48,985 nucleotides of DNA from contig CADBQW010000017.1 of the NCBI GenBank assembly GCA_902796925.1, positions 1-48,985 on the forward strand, given 5' to 3'. The stretch is from an uncultured bacterium. Lineage in GTDB: Bacteria > Cyanobacteriota > Vampirovibrionia > Gastranaerophilales > Gastranaerophilaceae. Shown piece after piece: positions 17,114 through 26,587 of this stretch. The first letter of the stretch is position 1. Each line of letters opens with the position of its first letter. The position numbers and the translations under genes are program-made. A model generated the notes under the pieces. That model was not told the DNA's origin. It did no database searches and saw nothing but the letters and a program-made list of their open reading frames with translations.

Positions 17114-17437
17114 TTAATAGCTGAAATAGCGGTCAAAATCTATTTCATCAAAACAGCAAAGAAGTTTATAAACTTCGTCATCCTCATCCATTCTTTGAAA
17201 GTTGTATTCATCAAACTTCCAATATTTGGGATTTATTCCTCTAACCTGAACAATTCCGGTTTCTTTTAATATTGATAATTTTTTCTTTACTGTTTCTGCG
17301 GGAATATCTGTCAACTTTGCCAATTCAACTGCTGTTATACCTAAGTTAGACGAACATTTTTCAGGAGTCAAAAACATCAACTCCAATCCTACTTTTTTTA
17401 ATTCTTCATCTTTTATTGAGGATTCATATTCGTACAT
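17114..17437 (-). CDS. Small winged-helix DNA-binding protein, 107 aa
   Basis: A central helix-turn-helix (ITAVELAKLTDIPAETVKKK) is followed by a wing with VQVRGINPKYWKF, the pattern of MarR/ArsR-type winged helices. The acidic N-terminus (MYEYESSIKDEELKKVGLEL) and the C-terminal DEDDEVYKLLCCFDEIDFD tail are not DNA-binding. AAAGGAG lies 12 nt before the ATG. It precedes the amidase on the same strand but is separated by that gene's own promoter. It is a likely transcription regulator; the target is unknown and no ligand domain is visible. Confidence 0.72.
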   Translation of the reverse strand: MYEYESSIKDEELKKVGLELMFLTPEKCSSNLGITAVELAKLTDIPAETVKKKLSILKETGIVQVRGINPKYWKFDEYNFQRMDEDDEVYKLLCCFDEIDFDRYFSY

Positions 17438-17544
17438 ATATTCATAATACTCCTTTAATATTTTATATAAATCCTGTTTTTGATGTAGTTAAAAATTAAT
17501 TATTTAGACTAATAAAAAAGTATATTGATTATAAAAATTTCTTG

Positions 17545-18807
17545 ATGTTTAATTTAATTATGAAACGAATTCAAACAAGTTTATTTATTGTCTTGACGGG
17601 GATTTTAATAGGGTTAAACGGTTTATTGTTCAGACCTAATAGTACCGATATTACTGATGTTGAAGAATTAATTAACCATGAGCAAATGACCCCTCAAAAA
17701 CTAGTCTATGAGACAGCAGAGATTATACATGACAATTATTACGACAGTTCACTCAATCATCAGGATTGGTCAAGGTGGCATCACAAATATAGGAATAAAA
17801 TTAAAACTTCTGCTGATGCCAAAATTGCAATTGATACAATGCTATCAAGTTTAAACGATCCATATTCAAGATTTATGGATAAGGAAGAATATACTGCCCA
17901 AAATGATTCCATAAAATCTAAAATAACCGGTATTGGAGTCAATATAACCAGTGTCTCCGGAAAAATTAAAGTTGTAAATGTCGTAGACAATACTCCTGCA
18001 AAATATGCAAATATTTTACCAAATGATATAATTTTAGAAATAGACGGAATAAATGTGAACGGACTTTCGCTTTCAAAGGTCGCGGAACTTGTTAGGGGGT
18101 CTGAGAATACATTTGTAAAATTAACAATACTAAGAAATGAAGATAAAATTGTTAAAAATGTTATGAGAAAAGAAATAAAATTAAAATCCGTCAAAAGTTC
18201 AATCGATAAAAATATCGGCTATATACAAATTACAAGCTTTGTAAGTTCATCTACACCGAACGAATTTATTGAAGCATTAACTAAAACTCATGATACAAAC
18301 GGGCTTATAATAGATTTAAGAGGAAATACAGGAGGCTTGTTACCAAATGCTGTATTCATTGCAAATCTTTTTATTCCACAAGGTAATATTGTTAGTATTG
18401 TTGGCCGTAACGGATATAAACACATAATAAGAGCGCAAAATACCGATTTGCATGTTAACAAACCTCTCGTTTTATTGGTTGATGAATCAAGTGCGTCTGC
18501 AAGTGAAATTCTCTCGGGGGCATTGAAAGATTATAAAAAAGCCATTATTGTAGGAACAAGAACTTATGGAAAAGGTATGGTTCAAAAAATTATTCCGCTG
18601 CCAAACGAAACTGGATTGAATCTGACCATTGCAAAATATTTAACCCCAAATGGGACTGATATAAACAAAATTGGTATTACTCCGGATGTTGAAGTTAATT
18701 TCTCAATAAAAGATGTTCAAACTCATACAGATAGCCAGCTTATAGAAGCTAAAAAAATTATGAACAAACTGATTGCAAGCAGTGACAAAAATAATAATAA
18801 TAAATGA
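17545..18807 (+). CDS. ctpA: S41-family carboxy-terminal processing protease
   Basis: About 420 aa. An N-terminal signal anchor (SLFIVLTGILIGLNGLLF) is followed by a helical region, a PDZ domain (about 125-210; GIGVNITSV, IDGINVNGLSLSKV) and the S41 domain. The Ser-Lys dyad is visible as DESSASASEIL with Ser319 and TYGKGMVQ with Lys344, 25 apart as in Prc/CtpA (numbering from TTG 17542). It degrades or trims periplasmic proteins from their C-termini. Starts at 17542 (TTG), 17545 or 17560 are possible. None has a ribosome binding site, and TATAAA at 17530-17535 could be a -10 box for a leaderless message. Confidence 0.92.
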   Translation: MFNLIMKRIQTSLFIVLTGILIGLNGLLFRPNSTDITDVEELINHEQMTPQKLVYETAEIIHDNYYDSSLNHQDWSRWHHKYRNKIKTSADAKIAIDTMLSSLNDPYSRFMDKEEYTAQNDSIKSKITGIGVNITSVSGKIKVVNVVDNTPAKYANILPNDIILEIDGINVNGLSLSKVAELVRGSENTFVKLTILRNEDKIVKNVMRKEIKLKSVKSSIDKNIGYIQITSFVSSSTPNEFIEALTKTHDTNGLIIDLRGNTGGLLPNAVFIANLFIPQGNIVSIVGRNGYKHIIRAQNTDLHVNKPLVLLVDESSASASEILSGALKDYKKAIIVGTRTYGKGMVQKIIPLPNETGLNLTIAKYLTPNGTDINKIGITPDVEVNFSIKDVQTHTDSQLIEAKKIMNKLIASSDKNNNNK

Positions 18808-18840
18808 TGATTTTTTCTAATTCATAATTATAATATTGGT

Positions 18841-19491
18841 ATGAAAAGTTTTTTGACCGTATTCATATTATTAATACTGTGTTGTGAAGGTACCTTTGCA
18901 TTTTCTTTTTCAAGTGGAAAAAGTCCGGCAAAACCGGATAATTCCGGTAAAGGTTATGCAGGTACACTACCAGATTTAAAGGGTAAGTTTGTCGTAGACG
19001 ATAAAGAAGCACCGAAACCTGTATATGAGCAAACCAAAAATTTTAATTCCGCAAACGAAATAAAACCTATCCCTCGTGATAACCCTGCATTCGTAAATAT
19101 AATTCTGAAAACCGACAAGACATCCCCATACCTAAATGATATTAATGAAATTATCCCTATGTTTGAAAAAGTTTTGGCTTCAATTGAAAAAGATGAAGAT
19201 GTTCAAAAATTTAGCGCAAAAGTGTATTTCCTTACTCAGAACATTGACTATTTAGATGAAAAGTATACAAACAAACCGGAACATCAATACATATCATTTA
19301 AAAGAATGACATCAACAGGTGCGATGTGCCGTTCCGTGATGAATCTTCGCTCGGAAGCTGAAAAAAACAAATATTATATGGCATACTCAACTGAGGGTGC
19401 AATATATAGTTCTAATACAATTTCCGAACAACTAGGCTATTTAAAATCCGAACTTGAAACTACAATTGCAATCTTAAAGGAAACTAAATAA
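18841..19491 (+). CDS. Secreted hypothetical protein, 216 aa
   Basis: MKSFLTVFILLILCCEGTFA is a clear signal peptide, probably cleaved after FA. The mature part starts with a Gly/Ser/Pro/Lys-rich linker and then a helical domain with two cysteine-free amphipathic segments (EIIPMFEKVLASIEKDEDVQ). The pair CC at 14-15 lies in the hydrophobic core but no clean lipobox is seen. TATAAT at 18829-18834 is 6 nt before the ATG and no Shine-Dalgarno is present, so the message is probably leaderless. It sits between the S41 protease and uvrA; no family recognised. Confidence 0.75.
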   Translation: MKSFLTVFILLILCCEGTFAFSFSSGKSPAKPDNSGKGYAGTLPDLKGKFVVDDKEAPKPVYEQTKNFNSANEIKPIPRDNPAFVNIILKTDKTSPYLNDINEIIPMFEKVLASIEKDEDVQKFSAKVYFLTQNIDYLDEKYTNKPEHQYISFKRMTSTGAMCRSVMNLRSEAEKNKYYMAYSTEGAIYSSNTISEQLGYLKSELETTIAILKETK

Positions 19492-19504
19492 CAAAAACAT
19501 TTGT

Positions 19505-19532
19505 TTGAAAACAAATTTTTATGTGGCATAAT
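19505..19532 (+). promoter_or_regulatory. Promoter of uvrA, predicted leaderless
   Basis: TTGAAA (19505-19510), 16-nt spacer, CATAAT (19527-19532), then 6 nt to ATG 19539. No Shine-Dalgarno is present. The alternative ATG at 19521 lies upstream of the -10 box and would not be transcribed. Confidence 0.55.
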
Positions 19533-19538
19533 TTTATT

Positions 19539-22421
19539 ATGCTAGAAGAAATTACTGTAAAAGGTGCAAAAGAACACAACTTAAAAAATATATCTATAAA
19601 AATACCTAAAAATGAATTGGTTGTGTTTACGGGGGTTTCGGGTTCAGGAAAAAGCTCGCTTGCTTTTGATACAATTTTTGCAGAGGGTCAAAGACGTTAT
19701 GTTGAGAGCCTTTCGGTTTATGCAAGACAATTTTTGGGACAGATGGATAAACCCAATGTTGATTATATAGATGGACTTTCTCCAGCCATATCAATTGATC
19801 AAAAGTCAACATCTAACAATCCAAGATCTACTGTAGGTACTGTAACTGAGATTTACGATTTTTTAAGGCTGCTATACGCAAGAATTGGTACCCCGTATTG
19901 TCCGGAATGTGGAGAACCTATAAAACCTCAGTCAACAGATGAAATTGTTGACAGTATAATGTCGCTTGGTACCGGTGTAAAAATTCAGATAATGGCACCG
20001 ATTGTAAGAGGCAAAAAAGGTGAATTCTCCTCAACTTTCGAAGAATTAAGACAAGAAGGTTTTGTCCGGGTAAAAGTTGATGGTAAAATTTATAATATTG
20101 ATGAAGACGACATAGAACTTGCAAAAACTCAAAAACACGATATATCCATTGTTGTGGACAGAATTGTTGTTAAAGATGAAGCTCGTTCAAGAATAGCGGA
20201 GAGTATTGAACTCGCAACAAATAAAGCCGATGGGGTTGCGGTTGTGGAAGTATTCGAAACCAAGGAGCTTTCAAGAGAACTTATTTTTTCAGAAAAACTT
20301 GCTTGCCCAAAGTGTAATATAAGTTTTGAAGAACTTGCACCAAGAATATTTTCATTCAATGCTCCATATGGTGCCTGTGACAGATGTTCGGGGCTTGGGG
20401 CAGATTGGGTTGTGGATGAAAATCTTGTTATTCCTGATCGATCAAAATCTATTAAAGATGGCGCAATTTATCCTTGGTCCAAAACCTCAACTGACTATTA
20501 CGAAGATATGCTAAAGTCGGTTTGTGCAAACTATGGGATAGATATGGATATTCCGTTTGAAAACCTTCCTGCCGAACATCAAAAAATTATTTTATATGGC
20601 GGGGATGATATTATAAAATTCCGTGTAAAACGTTTTGGCACACATTTCTATGAAACAAAATACCAGCGTTATATCGGGGTTGTACCATATCTGGATAAAA
20701 AATATAATGAAAGTGCAGAGGGTTACTGGAGAGAAGAACTTGAAAAATATATGATAGCAAAACCTTGTCCAAAGTGTGGCGGAGCAAGATTAAAACCTTT
20801 CCCGCTTGCGGTGAGAATAAAGGGTTCACTAAAACATCCGGAAAAGTGGTCTGATGATGCTGTTAATAAAGGTTTAAATATTTACGAATTTACGACTTTG
20901 CCTATTAATGAGGCCTACGATTTTATCTCGGATTTATATTTAACTCTTGATAATAATCGTCTGACTATTGCAAAACAAATATTAGATGAAGTTCGCGCAA
21001 GACTGAAATTTTTAATTGATGTAGGCTTAAGTTATCTAGATTTGGCGCGTATGGCAGGGACACTATCGGGCGGAGAAGCTCAAAGAATAAGACTTGCAAC
21101 CCAAATAGGCAGCGGACTTTCCGGGGTTTTGTATGTGTTAGATGAACCTTCAATAGGACTTCATCAAAGAGATAATGAGATGTTGATTAAAACACTTCTC
21201 AAACTTCGTAATCTTGGAAATACACTTATTGTTGTGGAGCACGATGAAGAAACAATCAGAAATGCCGATTACATAGTCGATATCGGTCCAAAGGCCGGAA
21301 TTAACGGCGGAAAAATTGTGGCTCAGGGGCAGCTTCAAGATATTATGAATCAGAAAAAATCCCTAACAGGACAATATCTTAGTGGCGAAAAATCAATTTC
21401 AGTACCTTCAATGCGGCGTGAAGGTAACGGTGAATTTCTACATGTTAAAAATGCCTACAGAAATAATCTTAAAAACATAGATGTAGATATACCTTTAGGT
21501 AAAATTGTTGTATTAACGGGGGTGTCCGGTTCCGGAAAATCTACATTGATGCAAGATTTGATATACGAATATGCCCTGCACAAATTGCGCGGTAATAAGC
21601 CAAAACCTCAAGGTGTTGATGAAATTACAGGTTTCGAACACATAGATAAAATAATAGATATAGATCAATCTCCTATCGGTAGAACTCCTCGTTCAAATCC
21701 GGCAACCTATACTGATGTATTTGGTCCGATAAGAGATTTATATTCAAAAACTAATGAAGCAAAATTACGAGGTTATAAGCCTGGCAGGTTTAGTTTTAAC
21801 GTAAAAGGCGGAAGGTGCGAGGCATGCAAAGGCGATGGTGTAATAAAAATTGAGATGGATTTTCTTTCTGATGTCTACGTAAAATGTGATGTTTGCAAAG
21901 GAAAACGCTACAATAATGAAACATTAGAAGTTAAATATAAAGGTAAAACAATATCAGATGTTTTGGAAATGAGTGTCAAAGAAGCCTTGGAATTCTTTGA
22001 AAATATACCTTCAATTCACCATAAACTTCAAACCCTAAATGATGTAGGGCTCGATTATATAAAATTGGGACAAAGTGCAACAACTCTTTCGGGCGGGGAA
22101 GCTCAGAGAATTAAGCTCGCTTCAGAATTGAATAAACGTGCTACCGGTAAAACTCTTTACTTGCTTGATGAACCTTCTGTCGGTTTGCATTGGGCAGATC
22201 TTGATAAACTTATAAAGATTATCCAAAAACTTGCTGATCAAGGAAATACGATTTTAATTATCGAACACAATCTTGACCTGATAAAAATTGCAGATCATAT
22301 AATTGACCTTGGCCCTGAAGGTGGCGAAGGCGGCGGAACAATTGTTGCTCAAGGAACACCTGAAGAAATTTGCAAAAATAGAAAATCTATTACCGGTAAA
22401 TTTTTAAAACCAATGTTATGA
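19539..22421 (+). CDS. uvrA: Excinuclease ABC subunit A
   Basis: 960 aa, full length. The start [20 protein letters not shown] is the family N-terminus. Two ABC modules are visible, with Walker A motifs [13 protein letters not shown] and [11 protein letters not shown], signatures LSGGEAQRI in both halves, and Walker B motifs [12 protein letters not shown] and [12 protein letters not shown]. Three zinc modules are CPEC..., CPKC.../CDRC... and CEACKGDGV...CDVCKGKR. UvrA finds DNA damage in nucleotide-excision repair. ATG 19539 is preferred over 19521 because of homology and the promoter position. The stop abuts the rpe stop on the opposite strand with no intervening base. Confidence 0.97.
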   Translation: MLEEITVKGAKEHNLKNISIKIPKNELVVFTGVSGSGKSSLAFDTIFAEGQRRYVESLSVYARQFLGQMDKPNVDYIDGLSPAISIDQKSTSNNPRSTVGTVTEIYDFLRLLYARIGTPYCPECGEPIKPQSTDEIVDSIMSLGTGVKIQIMAPIVRGKKGEFSSTFEELRQEGFVRVKVDGKIYNIDEDDIELAKTQKHDISIVVDRIVVKDEARSRIAESIELATNKADGVAVVEVFETKELSRELIFSEKLACPKCNISFEELAPRIFSFNAPYGACDRCSGLGADWVVDENLVIPDRSKSIKDGAIYPWSKTSTDYYEDMLKSVCANYGIDMDIPFENLPAEHQKIILYGGDDIIKFRVKRFGTHFYETKYQRYIGVVPYLDKKYNESAEGYWREELEKYMIAKPCPKCGGARLKPFPLAVRIKGSLKHPEKWSDDAVNKGLNIYEFTTLPINEAYDFISDLYLTLDNNRLTIAKQILDEVRARLKFLIDVGLSYLDLARMAGTLSGGEAQRIRLATQIGSGLSGVLYVLDEPSIGLHQRDNEMLIKTLLKLRNLGNTLIVVEHDEETIRNADYIVDIGPKAGINGGKIVAQGQLQDIMNQKKSLTGQYLSGEKSISVPSMRREGNGEFLHVKNAYRNNLKNIDVDIPLGKIVVLTGVSGSGKSTLMQDLIYEYALHKLRGNKPKPQGVDEITGFEHIDKIIDIDQSPIGRTPRSNPATYTDVFGPIRDLYSKTNEAKLRGYKPGRFSFNVKGGRCEACKGDGVIKIEMDFLSDVYVKCDVCKGKRYNNETLEVKYKGKTISDVLEMSVKEALEFFENIPSIHHKLQTLNDVGLDYIKLGQSATTLSGGEAQRIKLASELNKRATGKTLYLLDEPSVGLHWADLDKLIKIIQKLADQGNTILIIEHNLDLIKIADHIIDLGPEGGEGGGTIVAQGTPEEICKNRKSITGKFLKPML

Positions 22422-23057
22422 TTATTCTTTTAGGGTTTTAATCGCATCTGCAATATTTTTAGAATTATAGATATAACTCCCTGCAACAAGGGAGGTCGCT
22501 CCGAGATTCTTGCAAATCTGGCCGGTTTTGGAGTTTATTCCACCATCAACTTGAATAATTAGGGTTTCAGGTGAATTATCTTTTATGTATGGAATTTTAT
22601 TTGCGCAATCATTCATAAAACTCTGTCCGCCAAATCCGGGTTCAACTGTCATCACTAAAACCATATCTACGTATTGAAGAATATTTAATATTGTTTCAGG
22701 CGGGGTTTTGGGTTTAATTGAAACTCCGACTTTACACCCAAAAGATTTAATTTTATTAATCAGTATTTCAGGGGTATCTGTGGCTTCAATATGGAAAGTT
22801 AAAATATCAGCACCGGCTTTCGCAAAAGGTTCAACATATTTTTCAGGATTTTCTATCATTAAATGTACATCCAAGGGTAGGTTTGTAATTTTTCGGATAG
22901 ATTTTACAACAGGTACCCCAATAGTAATATTTGGGACAAAGTGCCCGTCCATAACATCTATATGGACCCAATCTGCACCTGCATTTTCTATTAATTTTAT
23001 GTCTCGTTCAAGATTCGCAAAATCTGCTGAAAGTATTGATGGTGAAATGATAGTCAT
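22422..23057 (-). CDS. rpe: Ribulose-phosphate 3-epimerase
   Basis: About 211 aa from the ATG at 23057, which overlaps the rnc stop by one base (TAATG). Motifs are ISPSILSADFANLE, HIDVMDGHFVPN with a metal-binding His and Asp, LDVHLMIENP, TVEPGFGGQ and QVDGGIN. A TIM barrel that interconverts ribulose-5-P and xylulose-5-P in the pentose phosphate pathway. Last gene of the pyrH-frr-cdsA-rnc-rpe run. An in-frame upstream start at 23084 inside rnc is unnecessary. Confidence 0.95.
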   Translation of the reverse strand: MTIISPSILSADFANLERDIKLIENAGADWVHIDVMDGHFVPNITIGVPVVKSIRKITNLPLDVHLMIENPEKYVEPFAKAGADILTFHIEATDTPEILINKIKSFGCKVGVSIKPKTPPETILNILQYVDMVLVMTVEPGFGGQSFMNDCANKIPYIKDNSPETLIIQVDGGINSKTGQICKNLGATSLVAGSYIYNSKNIADAIKTLKE

Positions 23058-23743
23058 TATTCTATTATCCCTAACTCTTTGCAAGCCTTTAATGCAGCTT
23101 GTTGTTCGGCCTCTTTTTTAGTTTTCCCTTCGCCTTTTCCCAATATTTCATTCTCAAAGGAAACTTCAACATAAAATGTTTTATTATGTTCCGGTCCTTC
23201 TTCTTTTACCACATTATAAACCGGAGGTAACTTTGCCTTTCCTTGTGTGTATTCTTGGAGTACGGCTTTTGCGTTGTATTTTTCTTCGTGAATATCTATA
23301 TCTTTAATGTACGTATTAAATTTTTCTTTTATAAAATTTTTTACTTGATTAAATTTGCCGTCAAGGTAATATGCTCCGAGAACAGCTTCAAATGCGCAAG
23401 CAATAACAGATTCTAAGTTTCTGCATCCTTGTTTTTCTTCATGTTTTGCAATAATGAGTAAATCAGGGAAACCTATTTCCCTGGCTACATTTGAAAGCAT
23501 TGCATCAGAAACGACTATTGAACGAATCTTTGAGAGCTTACCCTCCGGCTCATTTGGATATATTTCAAATAATATGTCAGAAACTGCAAGTTTTAAAACC
23601 GCATCCCCAAGAAACTCCAAGCGTTCATAGCATTCTGTGTAATTCAGGTTCTTTTCTTTTGTAAATGAAGGATGAGTTAGTGCCCTTTGAAAATTTTCAC
23701 AGGTACCTATTTCTATCCCAAACATCTTTTCAAGTCTTTCCAT
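23057..23743 (-). CDS. rnc: Ribonuclease III
   Basis: 228 aa. The RNase III signature ERLEFLGDAVLKLAVSD is near residue 40, with the second acidic metal-binding site around AFEAVLGAYYLDG. The C-terminal dsRNA-binding domain starts NAKAVLQEYTQGKAKLPPVY and ends KEAEQQAALKACKELG. It cleaves double-stranded rRNA precursors. The start overlaps the cdsA stop by one base (TGATG) and the stop overlaps the rpe start by one base, so the genes are translationally coupled. Confidence 0.96.
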   Translation of the reverse strand: MERLEKMFGIEIGTCENFQRALTHPSFTKEKNLNYTECYERLEFLGDAVLKLAVSDILFEIYPNEPEGKLSKIRSIVVSDAMLSNVAREIGFPDLLIIAKHEEKQGCRNLESVIACAFEAVLGAYYLDGKFNQVKNFIKEKFNTYIKDIDIHEEKYNAKAVLQEYTQGKAKLPPVYNVVKEEGPEHNKTFYVEVSFENEILGKGEGKTKKEAEQQAALKACKELGIIE

Positions 23744-24615
23744 CAGAATAATCCTTTGAAAAAGCTTAAAATCATATCAATGTATTCATTAGTGAATACG
23801 AAAAACTTACAAAAATAAAATATTACAGGGATTGTTAATACAAAGCTATCGGTTCTGTCTAAAAATCCTCCGTGCCCCGGCAGGGTATCTCCGGAATCTT
23901 TAACTCCCGCATCACGTTTAATTAAGCTTTCACAAAGGTCTCCGATTTGAGCAAATGCTGTACATAAAATCCCGAGAATCAATCCTATTTGCCAAGTGAC
24001 ATTTATAAAATGGCAAATTATTATACTTGTTAATATTGCTGCGCAAGCTCCCCCAATAGACCCTTCTATCGTTTTATTAGGACTTACAACCGGAGCAAGT
24101 TTGTGTTTGCCAAGATGTCTTCCTGCGTAATAGCATCCTATGTCTGTCATCAAAATTGACGAGAACATTACGACAACAAAACCCAGACCGCTCGAAAATT
24201 CATTACAACTCAGATCTCTTAAAAACATAAGGTGTAAAGGAAACCACCCACAATACACAAATCCTAAAATTGTGGTTGCAACATTGGCTATATAAGGTTG
24301 TCTGCCTTTAAACAAAACCCACATAAATGTTACTATGGTACAAAACGTTAATGCTACGGCAACAAGATCAAACCTTTGCAAATATGCAATGGCTGCCAAA
24401 AATAGTTCTGACAACAATATTACCTTTAAACTTGGATAAAAACCCTTGTGGTTCAGAATTTTGACGTACTCTTTTGATGCGAAGAATATTATACAAAGAA
24501 TACACGCCAAAAGTGCTATTCCGCCATAAATTATGCATAGCATAACTATTGTTCCCAGTATTAATCCGGTCAACATTCTCGTTGCGTTTGAATTTAAGCC
24601 TTTAATATATTGCAT
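23743..24615 (-). CDS. cdsA: Phosphatidate cytidylyltransferase
   Basis: 290 aa with about eight hydrophobic segments and the CdsA signature KRDAGVKDSGDTLPGHGG followed by FLDRTDS near the C-terminus. VVSPNKTIEGSIGG is the second conserved block. It makes CDP-diacylglycerol for phospholipid synthesis in the inner membrane. The start overlaps the frr stop by one base (TAATG). The order frr-cdsA is widely conserved; dxr, often next, is absent here and replaced by rnc-rpe. Confidence 0.95.
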   Translation of the reverse strand: MQYIKGLNSNATRMLTGLILGTIVMLCIIYGGIALLACILCIIFFASKEYVKILNHKGFYPSLKVILLSELFLAAIAYLQRFDLVAVALTFCTIVTFMWVLFKGRQPYIANVATTILGFVYCGWFPLHLMFLRDLSCNEFSSGLGFVVVMFSSILMTDIGCYYAGRHLGKHKLAPVVSPNKTIEGSIGGACAAILTSIIICHFINVTWQIGLILGILCTAFAQIGDLCESLIKRDAGVKDSGDTLPGHGGFLDRTDSFVLTIPVIFYFCKFFVFTNEYIDMILSFFKGLF

Positions 24616-25181
24616 TATACGGTCATAACCTCTTTTTCTTTTTCTTCTACTGCTGAATCAACAATACCGGTATACTTATCTGTTAATTTCTGAATTTGGT
24701 CCTGAGTGTCCTTGACAGAATCTTCCGGAAGGTTTTCATCCTTTTCAATTTTCTTTAAATCATCAGTCATGTCACGGCGAACGTTACGAATTGCAACCTT
24801 TGCACTTTCTCCAAATTTTTTAACATCCTTAACTGTTTCACGTCTGCGTTCTTCAGTTAAAGGCGGAAATGCTAATCTTATGCAAGAACCGTCACTGTTT
24901 GGCGTAATACCAATTTCTGCTTTAATTATTGCCTTTTCCACTTCTTTAATAATAGATTTGTCAAAAGGCGATATAACGAGAGTTGTTCCTTCTTGAACGC
25001 TTACTTGTGCCATTTGTCTAAGAGGGGTCGGAGCACCATAATATTCAACAACAACTTTTTCTAATATAAGCGGATTTGCACGACCTGAGCGAATTTGTCC
25101 GAATTCACGACGAAGCTGTGCTATTGCCTTTTCCATCCTATCTTCGCCCTCTAAAAACATTTCATCTAACGCTTCTGACAT
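24615..25181 (-). CDS. frr: Ribosome recycling factor
   Basis: 188 aa, normal length. The three-helix bundle shows IRSGRANPLILEKVVVEYYG and APTPLRQMAQ in the beta domain, and NVRRDMTDDLKKIEKD in the last helix. It splits post-termination ribosomes with EF-G. AGAGG lies 8 nt before the ATG. It begins 34 nt after pyrH, the common pyrH-frr pairing. Confidence 0.97.
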   Translation of the reverse strand: MSEALDEMFLEGEDRMEKAIAQLRREFGQIRSGRANPLILEKVVVEYYGAPTPLRQMAQVSVQEGTTLVISPFDKSIIKEVEKAIIKAEIGITPNSDGSCIRLAFPPLTEERRRETVKDVKKFGESAKVAIRNVRRDMTDDLKKIEKDENLPEDSVKDTQDQIQKLTDKYTGIVDSAVEEKEKEVMTV

Positions 25182-25215
25182 AATATTTACCTCTTTCTTT
25201 TGTATCTATAACTAT

Positions 25216-25926
25216 TTATTGAATTGATGTTCCTAATCTTTCGCCGTTAAGAATACGTAAAATTCCGTCTTTTGCGCAAAAATCAAACACCACAATTGGA
25301 ATATTATTTTGTTTGCATAATGTGCAAGCTGATGTATCCATAACCTTTAGGTCATTTTTTATTATATCGTCATAATTGATTTCAATCAATTTCTTTGCTT
25401 CTTTATTTTTTCTCGGATCATCCGTATAAACCCCGTCAACGCCATTTTTTGCCATAAGCATAGCCTCAGCGTTAATCTCGGAAGCCCTTAGTGCTGCTGC
25501 GGTGTCTGTCGTAAAGAAAGGGTTTCCCGTTCCTGCCGCGAAAATAACGACACGACCTTTTTCAAGATGTCTGATTGCGCGATGTCTTATATAGGGTTCT
25601 GCAATCTGGTGCATCTCAATCGCACTTTGAACTCTGCATGGAACCTCGATTTTATTCAATGCGCTTTGTAGTGCTATAGCATTCATAACTGTCGCTAACA
25701 TACCGACATAATCTCCGGAAGCTTGATCCATCCCAAGATTTTTAGAATTTCTCATCCCTCTGAAAATATTACCGCCGCCTACAACAACTGCAATTTCCGC
25801 ACCTAAATCTCTTGCTTTTTTGATTTCATAAGCAATCATTTTTACAGGCTCTTGATCAATCCCAAACTCCTGACTTCCTAAAAGTGCTTCCCCGCTTATT
25901 TTTAACAAGATTCTTTTATATTTCAT
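25216..25926 (-). CDS. pyrH: UMP kinase
   Basis: 236 aa. The N-terminal YKRILLKISGEALLG phosphate-binding segment, VVGGGNIFRGM, YVGMLATVMNAIALQSAL and DTAAALRASEINAE are the hallmarks of bacterial UMP kinase of the amino-acid-kinase fold. It makes UDP for all pyrimidine nucleotides. AAGGAGAGG precedes the ATG. First gene of the minus-strand run pyrH-frr-cdsA-rnc-rpe. Confidence 0.97.
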   Translation of the reverse strand: MKYKRILLKISGEALLGSQEFGIDQEPVKMIAYEIKKARDLGAEIAVVVGGGNIFRGMRNSKNLGMDQASGDYVGMLATVMNAIALQSALNKIEVPCRVQSAIEMHQIAEPYIRHRAIRHLEKGRVVIFAAGTGNPFFTTDTAAALRASEINAEAMLMAKNGVDGVYTDDPRKNKEAKKLIEINYDDIIKNDLKVMDTSACTLCKQNNIPIVVFDFCAKDGILRILNGERLGTSIQ

Positions 25927-26013
25927 GCTTTCCTCTCCTTAGGATACATTTTCCTAAATTCTAGCCTAAAATAATTGACTTGTAAAGCAAATTACGAAAT
26001 GTTAATCAAAGAC

Positions 26014-26042
26014 TTGACAAAAATATTTCTTTATACTACAAT
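26014..26042 (+). promoter_or_regulatory. Strong sigma70-type promoter of the SprA-like gene
   Basis: Consensus TTGACA (26014-26019), 17-nt spacer and TACAAT (26037-26042). The predicted start is near 26049, giving a ~16-nt leader that carries GGGAAGG before the ATG at 26065. This is the best -35 box in the window and rules out the upstream in-frame start at 25975. Confidence 0.75.
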
Positions 26043-26064
26043 CGTAGCAAAAGGGAAGGTAAGC

Positions 26065-26427
26065 ATGAATTTAGCAGTAGATAGAGTAGATAAACAAAGT
26101 TTGATTAGGGAAAATTACAACAAAATATATAAACATGAACTTGCACATAAAATGGCAGGAGGACAATATGCAGGAGCGATTCATATTGAAAAGAATGCAC
26201 AAGGAATACCGATTTCAGGGCACGTTTCAATTCAAATGCCAACTTTAGATAAGAAAAATCCACAAAAAACTATCGACCATGCAAATACTGTCATAAGGGC
26301 TGCAATGGCACCGTCTGATCCTTCCGGTCAAGATTATAAAGTTGCCGCAAGTGCAAGAAATATCAAGATGCAAGCTCTTGCTGTGAAAAATAATAATCAA
26401 GGAAAGAAATTAGACAGACAGGCTTAA
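26065..26427 (+). CDS. SprA-related putative zinc metallopeptidase domain protein, 120 aa
   Basis: The protein from ATG 26065 carries KHELAHKMAGGQYAG, an HExxH motif (His24, Glu25, His28) followed by a Gly/Ala turn, then VSIQMP, HANTVIRAAMAPSDPSGQD and VAASARN. This order is the core of the SprA-related family (PF12118). Usual members are longer and often membrane-attached, whereas this one is a bare catalytic-type domain without a signal peptide. A third zinc ligand cannot be assigned with confidence. GGGAAGG lies 5-6 nt upstream of the ATG. It is monocistronic, between a strong promoter and a terminator. Confidence 0.75.
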   Translation: MNLAVDRVDKQSLIRENYNKIYKHELAHKMAGGQYAGAIHIEKNAQGIPISGHVSIQMPTLDKKNPQKTIDHANTVIRAAMAPSDPSGQDYKVAASARNIKMQALAVKNNNQGKKLDRQA

Positions 26428-26468
26428 AAAATTTATATTTACCCCGAATATATATCAACTCCAAATTA

Positions 26469-26495
26469 AAAGGAACATTTTATGTTTCTTTTTTT
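26469..26495 (+). terminator. Intrinsic terminator after the SprA-like gene
   Basis: AAAGGAACAT (26469-26478) pairs with ATGTTTCTTT (26482-26491), one G-U pair, loop TTT, followed by further T to 26495. Confidence 0.8.
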
Positions 26496-26587
26496 ATTAA
26501 ATAAATCTTAACAATTGGATGTTAACACGCAAATAATTTTTTTACGGATTTTATAGCACTATGTAAATTAATTAGCGGAGAAAGTCT

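Noticed and set aside
17781-18194. 137-aa minus-strand frame
   Set aside because: Shadow of the S41 protease PDZ region; Ser/Ile/Phe-rich reverse translation with no start signal.
22708-23121. 137-aa plus-strand frame over rpe/rnc
   Set aside because: Both genes on the other strand are clear homologues with 1-nt coupled junctions.
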